This document shows positions 25,268-36,524 of a DNA stretch of 64,000 nucleotides, piece by piece. Below the pieces are notes generated by a model. The model was given only the letters and a program-made list of their open reading frames with translations. It was not told the origin of the DNA and did not search any database. A program made the position numbers and the translations under genes. The stretch's first letter is position 1. Every line of letters begins with the position of its first letter. Source of the DNA: Oasisia sp. SBJ-2009 (taxonomy: Eukaryota; Annelida; Polychaeta; Sabellida; Siboglinidae); contig OZ024867.1 of the NCBI GenBank assembly GCA_964017155.1, positions 10,654,116 to 10,718,115 on the forward strand, in the 5' to 3' direction.

Positions 25268-25474
25268 TTAACTTTGCAGTTTGTGGTAGTACGGCGGGTG
25301 CCTTGGTCTGGCAAATATGGCATGAGCCTTCGGCCAACCTCTCTCAACACTATAAGATAGGTTCGGCATTCTTTGGTGAACTTCATCGGCTTGGATATCG
25401 ATGGCATTACTGTGTGAGTTCACTCTCTTTAATGGTAGTGCATGCCAGGTACCTGACATTTTCTGTGCATCCAC
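25268..25474 (-). other. Unassigned open frame of 68 codons
   Basis: Reads MDAQKMSGTWHALPLKRV and ends RPRHPPYYHKLQS before a stop. It has no repeats and a plausible composition, and may be a further exon of the broken gene on the same strand, but no matching splice phase or family was recognised. Confidence 0.22.
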
Positions 25475-27002
25475 ATCTACCTATGCAAGAAACAAAGTGA
25501 TAATTAACATGGCTCTCATTTATAAAATCTTGTCAGATGAGTCTGCCAATCAAGCCAAACTGAAACTTGTATGCAAACTTGTCATGAGAAATATGTTTAA
25601 TAAAACATCAATTTAAGTTCTACTGCTGTAAAAATAATGTATTTACAGCATGTTTCAGTAATATCTATAATGCGTGCATTATGAGTAAACTTTACAATGT
25701 TAGGTAAATTGTCAAGATTTTGTTGTGTAACAATTGTTTCAGGATTTTGAACAATTTGCCCATGGGTGTAGTGTTTTCAACCTTTTCTTAATTTTCTATT
25801 ACTGCTTGTTTTTTTATCTGATGTGCATGTGATATTAAAAATAAATACATATATCATGTGCAGTGCTTGCCATTATATTGTAGTCAATCTTGTCAAAAAG
25901 TTTCAATAACATGTTTTTACTTTATGTTGTCTTTACTTTAGTCCACATGCGATTTCAACAATATACAATTTATCAAGGACACCCATTATTGCAAAGACCT
26001 CATGCAGATAAATAAACTATCATACGCAGGAGCAGGTTCAGAAATAAATTCTAGGGGGCACAACAACTTCCACTGGCATATGAACCAAATTAATATTAAA
26101 ACTAAGCTGACAATTTAGATGCATATTAACATATATAATGCTTTACTGGTCAAGCGGTTAATTTTTTAAACATAACCGTGCATAGCTGTGTATGTGACAA
26201 CAATTGTAATAATTGTTTTACCAGCAGAACTGATTAGTATAAAGAATTGGTGTTACTCTAGGTACCGCACACTTGAAACTCGTTTTATTTTCAGGTCATG
26301 GGGAAGCCTGCACCCTTTGACTTTGCATAATCTATCCATCTACACAAATAGGCAAATAGACGACTGTGACAAATAATGATTACACATAATTTCAATGGGC
26401 TAATGATGAATAATTTTGAATATGTTGTAAGTTTGTAATTATGAATTAAATGTTTCTTCACCATAATCACATAGTTGGCATATTTTTCTCTGGTTATTCA
26501 TATGAGATGACCACAAACACAGAAAAATTGTGTGAATGCAGTGACATAGGTGGGCATTAATTAGTGCTTTCTGTAAAGATAGAGTTAGGTATTCCACTCT
26601 ACTCAATCAGAATGCAGTTGATACCAATTATAGTGTATGATGTAATGAGTATTTCAATGTATAATTTCCATAATATTAGTTTCTCTGTTTGTAACATAAA
26701 TATGGCAACATATAATTAACCAACATACACCACACTTACATCATTATAAACATAATTAATCAAAACAAACATACCATCTTTCTTGCCATTATACAAAATT
26801 AATAGTTTATAAGAAACATCTTTAAAATGCAGTTACTTGTGTCATGATGATATTTTATGACTATCAAATACCAATGATTACCTCCATTCTGGCAAGCTCC
26901 AAAAGGCATTCTTTGTACACAACGCAGCATGGTTTGCCAGTGACGTCTTCCACTCTTGTCATAAGTGTCATGTCTTCATCGTCTGTACTCATCAGTCACA
27001 AT

Positions 27003-27069
27003 TTATTCAATGTCATGCACAAGTTCACATGTAGTAACAGGCTGCAGAGTGGCAACGTCTTTGCGGCAT
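27003..27069 (-). pseudogene. Broken gene in the 7.3 kb block, possible last exon
   Basis: Starts after TTTCAG in phase 2, compatible with the previous exon, and reads CRKDVATLQPVTTCELVHDI before a TAA. A second open segment follows in another frame (MSTDDEDMTLMTRVEDVTGK), so the true end may lie further down after a frameshift. Confidence 0.33.
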
Positions 27070-27420
27070 CTGAAATAAAACATAACCAAACCAGTGTAAC
27101 ATTGAATGAAATGTATTTTTTTAATCTTAGTCACTGCTGAGTTTTTCACCACAAAGCACAGCAAATTGTATTTGTTAACTTGCACAGCACCATAACAGGT
27201 CATTAGTGATTTTAAGTAAAATAATATTAGAATAAACTGTTACTAAAATCAGTTCATTTTAATGCCATGAAGACTAAGTGAGCTGAAAACCTACTTAGTG
27301 TTCCTCACAACTGCACTGTAGGCATACTACTGAAATTTCATCATGACGAAATGTACCGGTCTGTGAGACTAATGTTCAGTTTTTTTTAATCTTGGTCATA
27401 AACAAAGGTTGCTAGTATTA

Positions 27421-27738
27421 GCGCAGTGGTTCAGGGGTAGAGCATCGGACTCTCAAATAAGAGGACCCGGGTTCAAATCCTGCCATGTGAAACCTTGGGC
27501 AAGTTTTTTCACACTACATTGTTCCAGTTCACTAAGCTGTATGAATGAGTATCTGGCTATAAACAGTGATGAATATTTGCGTACAAGCAGTCTTCGCGAA
27601 ATTGCCATATGGCTGAATGCTTCCCAGAGAAGCCGAGATGGTCTTCGATTGAACATGTCTGCCAGGGAGTAAAGTGTAAAAAGCGCTTTGAGCAATCCTA
27701 AAGATTGTATACTGAGCTATATAAGAACTTACCTTTTT
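27421..27738 (+). mobile_element. tRNA-derived SINE, family 1, copy 2
   Basis: A well-preserved polymerase III promoter: box A gtggttcaggggtagagc and box B gggttcaaatcc at 27469-27480. The anticodon-arm region does not fold like a functional tRNA and the unit runs on for another 250 bp to agctatataagaacttacc. Inserted within the 7.3 kb U2 block. Confidence 0.68.
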
Positions 27739-27806
27739 TACCTAGTTTTGCATACAAAAAATGTACTTGATGTAACACATATACACACATACACCATAAT
27801 ATTTAC

Positions 27807-27902
27807 CAGCGAATCTCTTCTAGTGTGTCATCTCCAAATTGATAGGTTCTATCAGCTGGATCAACTGCTTCTAATCACACTGGGTCGTCATCGTAGGGGA
27901 TT
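27807..27902 (-). pseudogene. Broken gene in the 7.3 kb block, exon with internal TGA
   Basis: A 96 bp segment between TTGCAG and TG|GTAAAT. In one frame it reads IPYDDDPV, then TGA, then LEAVDPADRTYQFGDDTLEE. Good codon structure continues after the stop, so the TGA is probably a lesion (W or similar before). Confidence 0.42.
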
Positions 27903-28091
27903 CTGCAACAACATAAATTTTATAATTTATATTATGCACAAATATTGAAGAATACATGTATGAAAAATCAGCTGGAAAAGTGAACTGCAAATGAAATACA
28001 AAATCAAATTGAAAGTTTGACAAAAGCTTTGTTAAGTGTACACAAATAAGAATGGCCACAATGGTTAAAAATCCATCAAACATGTTTTTAC

Positions 28092-28199
28092 CATGGCTGG
28101 TCACGAAGAAATTCCATTCGCAATCCAGTCCAAAGTCATCACTGTAGTGATGAATATTAGCAAATTCTTGACATTTTTTACTGGGCTGCGGACCCATCA
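28092..28199 (-). pseudogene. Broken gene in the 7.3 kb block, WNFF-TSHG exon
   Basis: This 108 bp exon lies between TTACCCAG and G|GTAAAA, phase 1-1. It reads KKCQEFANIHHYSDDFGLDC, then EWNFFVTSH with G at the junction. The block W-N-F-F-x-T-S-H-G is, from memory, a conserved motif of uncharacterised invertebrate proteins that continues KG-x-x-DG-x-GG; the continuation was not found here. The coding sense of this exon is clear, its family is not. Confidence 0.42.
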
Positions 28200-29753
28200 C
28201 TGGGTAAAAGCAGTATACATGTATATGTAAGTACTGTGACATAAATTGAAAAAATATACCCATGGTAGAACTGTCACTAAATTACAATTGATACAACTTA
28301 TATTTGTATGAGAAGTTTTTATAAATTTACTTGATATTTGTGTGATGTTAGCTTTATGCTTCGTAAACAGATCTATACCAGTTTTAATATGTACAGATTC
28401 ATAAATACGACAAACAAACTTGCAATGTATACCGATATGCATATATATATAATATTTATAAACATTACCAACAACATGTATGTTTAACTCAAAATCAGTG
28501 CTTGAAAACACGCTCGCAAGTAATATATTGATAAGTTTTGGGTACCAATGGGTCCTCATTCTTCTTGAGAAGGAAGCATGGAAGGATATTGTGAGTTACT
28601 TGTTTTTTATGTGTTTGTTTGGTTTATGCCTGGTAAACGTTTCATAACAATATCTTCTAATCCACACTGGCCGGTCGGAAGTTTGCTAATTTGTAAGAAA
28701 TATAAAATATAGCACGTTGGGTATGTATACATTCCTAATGAAGACAGTCAGGCATGTCATGTTGCTCTGATAATTCACAATGTTATGCATATATATCAAA
28801 CTGACACAACAGTTCATTGAACCATCCATATTTAGCTTACAATCAATGTCCGAAAACCCTCTCGTATATCACGAGCAATTTATTTTAAAAATTGGGGCAC
28901 CCAGACGTATGGTATTTTTGTTGTGAAGGAAGCTCGGAAGGATATTGAGACTTACTAGTTATTTGAGCTATAAGAATGAGCTTACACCTAGAAAAGGCTT
29001 TGTGACAATACAAGCTACGCCTCATCGAAATGTTTGGGTCGGAAGTTGGTTATATTTTAAGAAATATAATAACATACCATCTTTGCATATGTATAGATTC
29101 ATAATTAAGGCAACCAGATCTGCCATATTCCTATGATTTGCACATTTATATACCAAATATGTAAAATTTATGTCTAAGGTATGTGTATTCTGCTCACAAT
29201 AAGGGTCTGAAAACCCTATCGCGAGTGATATTTTGAAGAAATCATGATTTGTATCAACTTGCTGTACATTAACTGTACACTCACACTGTATTTATATTGT
29301 AATTGTATTTGTGTAATCTATATATTGTATAGATCAACTCAACACAATTTCACTGACACAGTCACAGGCGCAAGATTGCAGAATATATTGACTAGTGAAA
29401 TGTGAATAAAATGATTTATTTTTAACAAGCTGTCAAATGTCAAAGTGCCATAACTTGAAACCTATTTAAGCTAGAACGCTCAAATTTTTGATTCTTGCTA
29501 ATCTTACCAAATGCAAAGCAGCAAAGCTCTCAGCGTACTGTATTACTGATCCATTCAAAAATAATCTAAGACTAAGTCTTAGACGTCGACGACAGCAACC
29601 AATTTATGGAATTTTATTTGCGTTCACTCGGAATGACCCTAAATGGCCTAATACCGTCGACTAATTTAATAGCAAATCAATTGTGTCAGCTTGCACACGC
29701 AGTATTAAAACAATGTGAAAATGGTTGAAGCCGAGTAATAACAGAGTACTAAC

Positions 29754-29935
29754 CTGTTAATAAGACACTTGGCGAACGCTGCATCAGTTTTGATGCCGGT
29801 CATTACTTTTGTCTGAATCCATAAACTCATCGCCTTTCCTATGTACACTTTTGCGGGCGGTCGATTTCGTTTCTGTTCTGCTTGTGCCCTATTCTTTGCC
29901 GAGTCGGAGGCGTATTTCCGTGGGCGACCACACAT
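29754..29935 (-). pseudogene. Broken gene in the 7.3 kb block, first exon (GRPRKY motif)
   Basis: Starts with ATG at 29935-29933 and ends at a phase-2 donor (ACAG|GTTAGT). It reads MCGRPRKYASDSAKNR, then KVYIGKAMSLWIQ and GIKTDAAFAKCLIN. GRPRKY resembles an AT-hook-like start, and the segment resembles N termini I associate with uncharacterised invertebrate proteins of possible transposon origin (recalled, not checked). This exon itself is open, but the gene is called broken because the exon at 27.8 kb has a stop. Confidence 0.42.
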
Positions 29936-30299
29936 TGACGTTTCTTATAAAAACGAGTTAAAATGCAAAAGCAAGTCGGAAAAGAAACACGTATGTAAAA
30001 CTGTAAATACTGCCTGGATGGGGGTCAAGGCCGATCTCGCGACATCACATAATCACCCGCTATCACGTGATTAAGGCGAAGATAGTCTACCACATAAAAC
30101 CCGTACGGTAGAAATGTTCAGTATGAAAAAGATATAAATCTTGGGCAAGCCTAAAATAGTGTTTACATTTTAACAAAAAACGAATAAAAAAAATCCGAAA
30201 CAGTATGTCACAGGGGATACTTGGTAGGTTTGCTCTTTCGCAAAATTAGCATGAAACGCGAGGAGCAAAACAATCGAACTGATTAAGCATTTTTAATTC

Positions 30300-30655
30300 T
30301 TTTGTTTCGGAAAACACTTCTAGCCTAGCCGATATATGGATGAATTGTGCATTTTCTGATACAAGCATGACATGTGACACATACTAATAGCTATCAAAAA
30401 TATCATGACACATGGCCATATCAGATTACGCCCTACAAGACATTGGCGGCCATTTTTCCAGATTGCTGCCAAAGATCTATTTTGTAAATATTAAAAAAAT
30501 ATTGAGCCACTTGAACCGATAATTTTAGAATCAAAATATGTTTTAATGTCAGCGATATCAAAACAATTTTGTTGACCTTTTCTGGTTATCAAAGCCCCGA
30601 TTTTAAAACATATTTGATGAACTATGCCAACCAGGGTACTAATATTTTTTTTTTT
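30300..30655. repeat. Second inverted-repeat arm (partner 36.12-36.48 kb)
   Basis: Contains ggcggccatttttccag and tctggttatcaaagccccga; the reverse complement is present at 36.12-36.48 kb. It belongs to the same inversion as the 21.4-22.97 kb arm, separated from it by the 7.3 kb block. Confidence 0.7.
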
Positions 30656-30946
30656 TTAAATATACACCTGTTGGCACCATCATAATATTAGCGACAGTTT
30701 GATATTTGACTTTAGTACAGTATTGTGACAATTGTTTCACAAATAGGCGAACGCCAAAATTAAATATACCCATACCTTTAGCAGATTCCGGTAAAAACTG
30801 TCACATGTGTGTGAACGTACGTTTTCCGGGGTATCGATGTTAGACATGTTATTTTAAGCTTCTGTGACATTCGCATCTGCCAGTGTTATTGTTGATGAAC
30901 GTTGACTCTCCAACAGGAACAAAACGGTAAACACATATTGATATAC

Positions 30947-31051
30947 CTGATACGCACAAGTCGTCTTCTTTCGAACAACTAATGCATTGTAAATTACTGC
31001 CACATTGGTCGTTTCGTTTCTAACAACCCTTGCCAAGCCCTGCCGGAGTTA
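30947..31051 (-). pseudogene. U2 exon A, interrupted by a stop codon
   Basis: This 105 bp exon matches the U3 A exon over its whole length and keeps usable splice sites (TTTTAG acceptor, G|GTATAT donor). The frame that gives the module has a TAG directly after the first cysteine (GKGC, stop, KRNDQCGSNLQC), where U3 has leucine. The exon is symmetric, so skipping it would restore the protein. Either it is always skipped, it acts as a poison exon, or this unit is decaying. Confidence 0.66.
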
Positions 31052-31185
31052 CTAAAACAAATTCGAGGAAAATGTTTCAGACAAATACTAATCAGTAGAT
31101 ATCAATATCGCATATTTAACAAATACCGATACTAGATTTGCTATCATATCAGTACAGTAACATATAGTGTATGTACATATGAATG

Positions 31186-31188
<3 letters not shown>

Positions 31189-31234
<46 letters not shown>
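31189..31234. repeat. (TA)n microsatellite
   Basis: TA run in the U2 A-B intron. Confidence 0.95.
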
Positions 31235-31238
<4 letters not shown>

Positions 31239-31602
31239 CTAAATGCTGCATAGGGAGACCAGTGCATATACGACCGCCTACAGGAGACCAGCCGTATATT
31301 TTTTATGTAACTGATTTTTTAATTATGTCTAATTGGAACATTGTCTGTAATACAAATACACACCACATACTATAATATTGTTATGATATTGCCAAACATA
31401 TATACACAAAAATCGGTCTCCTTAAAACCATTATGCTTAGATGCTGCATACGGAGACCGGTGTGTAATATGAAGTTAGTTATAATAATAGCATTAACACT
31501 GTAAACGAATTACTTCTGACGGAGTTGTCCCGGTCGCGAATTCTTAGCATCATTAAATCACATGTGATTGTTTCACATCAAAATTAGCGAAGGGAAACTT
31601 AC

Positions 31603-31779
31603 AAAATGTAGGGACGCATCTAGTACGACGATCTGTCACAACACTTCCGAGGTATCGGTCGAAATGTCTGTTGGTCGATGTGACACGAACCGTGTTGCGA
31701 GGGCACTGACATGTTGCGTTTAAACAGCTGTGGAGTGGTGGACAGTCTGCGTCCTTCAAGCAAGACACGCCTTCTCGGC
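31603..31779 (-). CDS. U2 exon B, EB-like cysteine module
   Basis: This 177 bp exon (59 codons) starts after CCAG and ends at T|GTAAGT, phase 1-1. It reads [19 protein letters not shown], then [18 protein letters not shown], a DRRTRC stretch and VPTF. NAT is a potential N-glycosylation site at the place of NGT in U3. A long (GCAC)n/(CA)n array lies immediately upstream in the intron. The reading frame is intact. Confidence 0.76.
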
Positions 31780-31805
31780 CTGGTAAGACAAAAGTATGCC
31801 TTTTG

Positions 31806-31860
31806 TACACACGCACGCTCGCACGCACGCACACAAGCACGGGCGCGCACACGCACAAAA

Positions 31861-31957
<97 letters not shown>
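31806..31957. repeat. (GCAC)n then (CA)n microsatellite upstream of U2 exon B
   Basis: GCAC units grade into a pure CA run; in transcript sense TG then TGCG repeats leading to the acceptor of exon B. Confidence 0.92.
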
Positions 31958-31958
<1 letters not shown>

Positions 31959-32644
31959 TAAGGCCATGCGCGAGGCAGAGCGTTGTTTTATTTGTTGATG
32001 TGCCAGCTCCTGTTATTCATTGGTATGTGCGTACATTAATTCACAGTAAAATAAGTCACAGAAAAGTAACAGTTTCGTCTAGGAAAAGTCACAAAATATT
32101 GTTATTCAGACACTTTCTAGTTAATACAAATGTTTGGTCTTGCATACAGAGCACCTTAAATTATTCTGAATCAAAGTAAGCGCACTTCAATCAGAAACAA
32201 GGTAGCAAAATAATGTTATTACGGCACAACTCGCCACAAAGTACCCTTTTTGATACAATCTTGGCAAAGTCCTATATGACAGTCAAGTTGTATTGGATTC
32301 TCCCTTTAACGCCAGTATCATCAGTTTTGTTACGCTGGGTGATGTTTGAACAACTCCCAAGGAGACCTATTTAATTTGGGATACCTAGCTTGGATAAAGG
32401 GCTTGCTTATCTGAGACAGACCTTCTCTAATACATAAATGGAATGACCAGGCTGGTACTGTCCAATTTTACTGCCCTGTACCCACAGGTGCTAATATGTG
32501 TAAATATTATTAAATATAGCCTGAGTGACCTCACATTGGCATTTCTGACTCAATTTCTTGATAACCAAGTTCAATGTATGTATCATAGCATTTGCTACAA
32601 TATATTGGTTCTAATATATTAATAAGTATTTAATTGCAACATTT

Positions 32645-32682
32645 AAACTATTCTTGAGTGTTTGGCTGGTGTCTATCTAATA

Positions 32683-32730
<48 letters not shown>

Positions 32731-32767
32731 CATTAGATAGACACCAGCCAACACTCAAGAATAGTTT
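32645..32767. repeat. Inverted repeat, 36 bp arms, (TG)n(TA)n centre
   Basis: aaactattcttgagtgtttg at 32645 and its reverse complement ending at 32767. The paralogous site in U3 (40.67 kb) has one arm and (TA)n but no inverted copy. Confidence 0.88.
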
Positions 32768-32792
32768 ATGTGTTGCTAATAAATACTAATTA

Positions 32793-32876
32793 ATATAATT
32801 GGGGTCATAAAATAATCCGTTTCGCATCCAAAACAAACACTTGCATATATTTCCCAGTAAAACAGACACCATTCTG

Positions 32877-32923
<47 letters not shown>

Positions 32924-33079
32924 TTATTCCCTCCGACGCCTGTTATTTAGTGCGACAAACTAACAGATATTCGGAACTATTGATATTATATGCACCAGAA
33001 TGGCGCCTGTTTTTCTGGGAAATATTGAAGTGCTTGTTTTGGATGCGAAACGGATTATTTTATGTCCCCAATTATAATA
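32793..33079. repeat. Inverted repeat, about 85 bp arms, with (TA)n inside (U2)
   Basis: Arms 32793-32876 and 32995-33079, sharing cgtttcgcatccaaaacaa and its complement; a (TA)n run sits beside the left arm. Confidence 0.85.
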
Positions 33080-34119
33080 AAACAGTGTTTGTTATCGTTA
33101 TCAAACTTATTGTAATGTACACAATTTGGAATCACTGAATTAAAACATTACATTATTCAGTTAAATAATGTAAAAGCTAAACAACAAATAGTCGCAAATT
33201 GAATTAAAGAGTAACAATATAATTCGATATAAGGATAGTAAACCTAAAATATATAGGTGCAATACATAATTAAGTAATATATTATACTAAAATCAATTAT
33301 TGTCATTCTATAGGAAGACCGAAGTGAGCCACCTAACCAATTTGTTAAGCCATTTCGGGCAAAATATGCCAACATTGTAACTTCATACCTATTTCCTGTG
33401 TCCCTGCTGACTATTTGATGTACACATAACGCGACATGCTAATGTGTCATTTATTTTACCACTAGGTGCCAAAGGATGTATTAAACACACTTGATAAAGC
33501 ACTGCTTTTTGTTTTTAACAACCCCAAAGAACATGCTTTCAGACCCCGCAGTATCGATGTAGCGCTTAAATTTGTCCGGTGTTATAAACGTTCCGATTGA
33601 CGTTTATGCGCATGCGAGATAAATATAAAATCATCAGTGTAGATCGAAAGAACAAAGCCGTTATGGTATACGTACTACTGATTGTTCAGTAGGATGTGTA
33701 TAAACTCTCAGAAATTTAGTTATAACAAATGAACAAGGGACAAACAAGTTTTGAAGCATGTTTTGATAGCAAGCCCAACTAACGTGACTGTAGTGCGCCA
33801 TAATCCGTGACAATTTAAACAAACGTAACGTTTTAATGTATTGAACGATATTTTAAGTAATTCACTCTTCACAGCAATCATCACAGGAGAGTTAATAACA
33901 GCCCGTGGCATTTATGCCCAAACAAATGCTTTGTCGTGTTGTTGCACATTGATGTATCAATGTAAGCGCAACGTCACTTTGCGCCTGCTCAACTAATCTA
34001 AACTATGTCCATCAGTTTCTTCAGGGAAACACTGCGTGGGTGAATTAATGCGCGCGTGCGTGCGTGCGTGTGTATTAAGTACGTAAAACATCGATTACAT
34101 TTGTTTATTTTGTCCTTAC

Positions 34120-34251
34120 TGCAACAGCTGATTTTGTCCTCCGATTGGCGACCTTTGCCGTGAATGCACTGGCAAGTGCCATCCAGGCATTTGACTCGGA
34201 TTGAGCTACAGTCGCCGTCTAGCTCACATTTAGTTACGCCCAATTGTATCA
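34120..34251 (-). CDS. U2 exon C, EB/EGF-like module
   Basis: This 132 bp exon (44 codons) starts after TTGCAG and ends at A|GTAAGG, phase 1-1. It reads LGVTKCELDGDCSSIRVKC, then LDGTCQC, then SEDKISCC. The extra cysteine at the exon end (CC rather than CF or CH) gives seven in total, unlike other C exons, so disulfide pairing may differ. Confidence 0.74.
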
Positions 34252-35167
34252 CTGCAATACATAAATATATCGATATAGCATCAGCGTACTATTATTGATA
34301 TATGTTACTGTTTCTTTCAAACTTTATTAATAGTAAATATACACAAATATAGATAAATGTATTACAAGACACGACGTTAATCTATGTAAGAAACTTTATT
34401 ATTTCATGAATTCGCGCAAACAAGACGGCAAATCTTCTTCAACGTACAGAACATCTTCAGACTTCAACTAACAGTAACATACGTGCGAATAGTTTAAATA
34501 ATGCATATATCAATAATCCATCACAATAAAGGAACACCACATTTAGTAATCTGTAACATTGATTGGGTGTTTTTTTTGACGTGTTTTAATGCATTAGTAC
34601 ACTGCAAAACTATCCTTTGAAGTCAGAGATACATATATGGTAGTAACATACTTCACACCTGACGGCAGGCGTTCGCAGATGTGTCTTGATCATAACATTT
34701 ACTAATCATTTATTTTAGAAACGTATGTCATCGTTGCATAAATTCCATATTGGTAATACTCTCGAACATACCTATTCTTTGTTAACAATGGTTCAGGCCG
34801 GAGATAATGAACATTCCACATCAATCGATAGGCCCTAGTCTTGATTGAATAGAACAAAACTACATTGACATTGGGCAGATATCATACCAGTATTTCCATC
34901 TACTCGGTTTTTTTCTGTTATGCTCATGACTGTTCGTCCGACCATTTATCGCACTTCTGCGATTATTAGGTCACCCTTCACGCATTCCGTGCACATTGCC
35001 TTTTAAGTTATGAACACATCATTTATAACGTTACAGCTGCGAATATTAAGGAGTAGTATGTACGTCTTACGACATTTTCGTGATGTCGAAATTTCTCTCT
35101 GAAAGTTTGACGCGGGATGTGAGAACAGTTTAGTCTTTGTGAACCCGACCATCAACAACGATATCAC

Positions 35168-35310
35168 CTTGCGCAGTGAATAGAGCATCTTACAAGTAAC
35201 CCAGGTTCGAACCCTGTTCCACCTTCAATATTGTGAAAGTGGCAATATTGAATATCTACGTGTTGGTCGATATATCACGATGTAATATGTGTTTGTTTCA
35301 CAACAAAGAA
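35168..35310 (+). mobile_element. tRNA-like SINE, family 2 (U2 copy)
   Basis: Contains gcgcagtgaatagagc and box B ggttcgaaccc at 35203-35213, then ttggtcgatatatcacgatg. Same intron position as the U3 copy, so inherited through the unit duplication. Confidence 0.55.
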
Positions 35311-35376
35311 CACTATAACATATGCTACTCAAACGTTTGTCACATAAACGTTAATGCACTGGAGGTGTTGACTTAC

Positions 35377-35517
35377 GTGGTATGCATTTGCCTTGTTTTG
35401 AGAAAAAGTAGTTTTCTTTGCAAAGACATTTCGAAAATCCACACTCTTTAAAAGTCCAGCATGCGGCCTTATCAAATTTGCAGTCCGTGGTTTTGTCACA
35501 AACAACAAACATTGCAC
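35377..35517 (-). CDS. U2 exon D, seven-cysteine module
   Basis: This 141 bp exon (47 codons) starts after TTACAG and ends at C|GTAAGT, phase 1-1. It reads VVCDKTTDCKFDKAACW, then FKECGFSKCLCKENYFF and KCIP. The seven cysteines match the D consensus. A (TA)n array starts about 25 bp upstream of the acceptor, inside the usual branch-point zone. Confidence 0.75.
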
Positions 35518-35537
35518 CTGTAATATAATTAATGGAG

Positions 35538-35539
<2 letters not shown>

Positions 35540-35594
<55 letters not shown>
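35540..35594. repeat. (TA)n microsatellite upstream of U2 exon D
   Basis: TA run starting about 25 bp upstream of the acceptor in transcript sense. Confidence 0.95.
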
Positions 35595-35596
<2 letters not shown>

Positions 35597-35998
35597 CATC
35601 ACAACGTGTACTACAAGTAACGATGTCATGTTTAAATGTTACCATCACAGGTGTGCACTCCAGATAAAATTATATGTCTTACATGCCATTTTATAATAAT
35701 CTTACAAAGCACTTGGAGTAATAAAATGTAGCAAAGAAACTAAGCATCACTTTACGTCGACACGATTATTAAAATACATGAACAAGTAAAATAAGCAATG
35801 TTGCTTCATTCCAATTGTGACATTGTATAATGTACTTTTCTGTTGCTGATTAGTTGATGTACATGACATTATGTAACAATAACAGCTAACAAAGCTATTA
35901 TATCGCGAACGCCACAGTCAAAAAGTATTAGCATGATGGCCCAATACAGTTGCTACCGTGTATCATTGTTATTATATGTCAGTTAATATCGAACTCAC

Positions 35999-36022
35999 CC
36001 CCTCCCGCTTTCTTGATAAGCG
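35999..36022 (-). CDS. U3 micro-exon m1 (24 bp)
   Basis: Acceptor CTTTTTTTCAG, 24 bases, donor GTGAGTTCG; it adds LIKKAGG with phase-1 edges. It is the direct counterpart of the U2 micro-exon at 20.9 kb (LTKKSDV), with matching flanks on both sides for more than 50 bp. No m2 was found between it and exon D, only about 480 bp away. Confidence 0.6.
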
Positions 36023-36121
36023 CTGAAAAAAAGAAAGTTCGTCTGTTACCTAATTGAACTAAGCGGGTGGCGCGATCATGGCACGAGAGTGGGGCGAAAC
36101 CGACACAACATGTGTATATTT

Positions 36122-36480
36122 CAAAAAACAATATTAGTACCCTGGGTGGCATAGTTCATTATATATGTTTTAAAAGGGGGGCTTTGATAACCAGAAAAGG
36201 TCAAAAAGAAATTATTTTGATATCGCCGACAGTAAAAACGTGTTTTGGTTATAAAATGATCGGTGAACGAGGCTCAATTTTTAAAATATTAATAAAATAG
36301 ATATTTGGCAGCAATCCGGAAAAATGGCCGCCAATGTCTTCCAGGGCGTAATCTGAGATGACCGTATGTCATGATATTTTTGATAGCTATAAGTATGTGC
36401 CACATGTCATGCTTTTATCGAAAAATGCGCAATTCATCCATATATCGCTAGGCTAGAATTGATTTCCGAAAATAATATTA
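36122..36480. repeat. Second inverted-repeat arm (partner 30.30-30.66 kb)
   Basis: Reverse complement of 30.30-30.66 kb; directly adjacent to the larger arm here. Confidence 0.7.
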
Positions 36481-36524
36481 AAAACAATCAGTGGACAACT
36501 ATCCGAAAATTTGGACCCGTTATT

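Larger units (their letters stand above)
22980..30300. mobile_element. 7.3 kb block present in U2 and absent from U3 (possible transposon insertion)
   Basis: The flanks of this block (about 22.75-22.98 and 30.30-30.65 kb) are next to each other, in inverted orientation, at 36.48-36.52 kb in U3. The block is therefore a clean extra segment in U2 or a clean loss in U3. It carries the broken GRPRKY/WNFF gene and a SINE. Convincing terminal inverted repeats or a target-site duplication could not be identified; TTAA-containing sequence occurs near both ends. Confidence 0.4.
30655..36105. repeat. Tandem unit U2 (recent duplicate of U3)
   Basis: Exons D, C, B and A and long intron stretches align in the same order and orientation with 38.17-46.0 kb. 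Examples: ccatcacaacgtgtactaca upstream of both D exons, and taaggccatgcgcg upstream of both B exons. Confidence 0.72.

Noticed and set aside
27421..27495. A functional tRNA gene at the box A/box B motif
   Set aside because: The cloverleaf does not close and the unit continues as a 300 bp element with a second copy at 20.3 kb, so it is a SINE.
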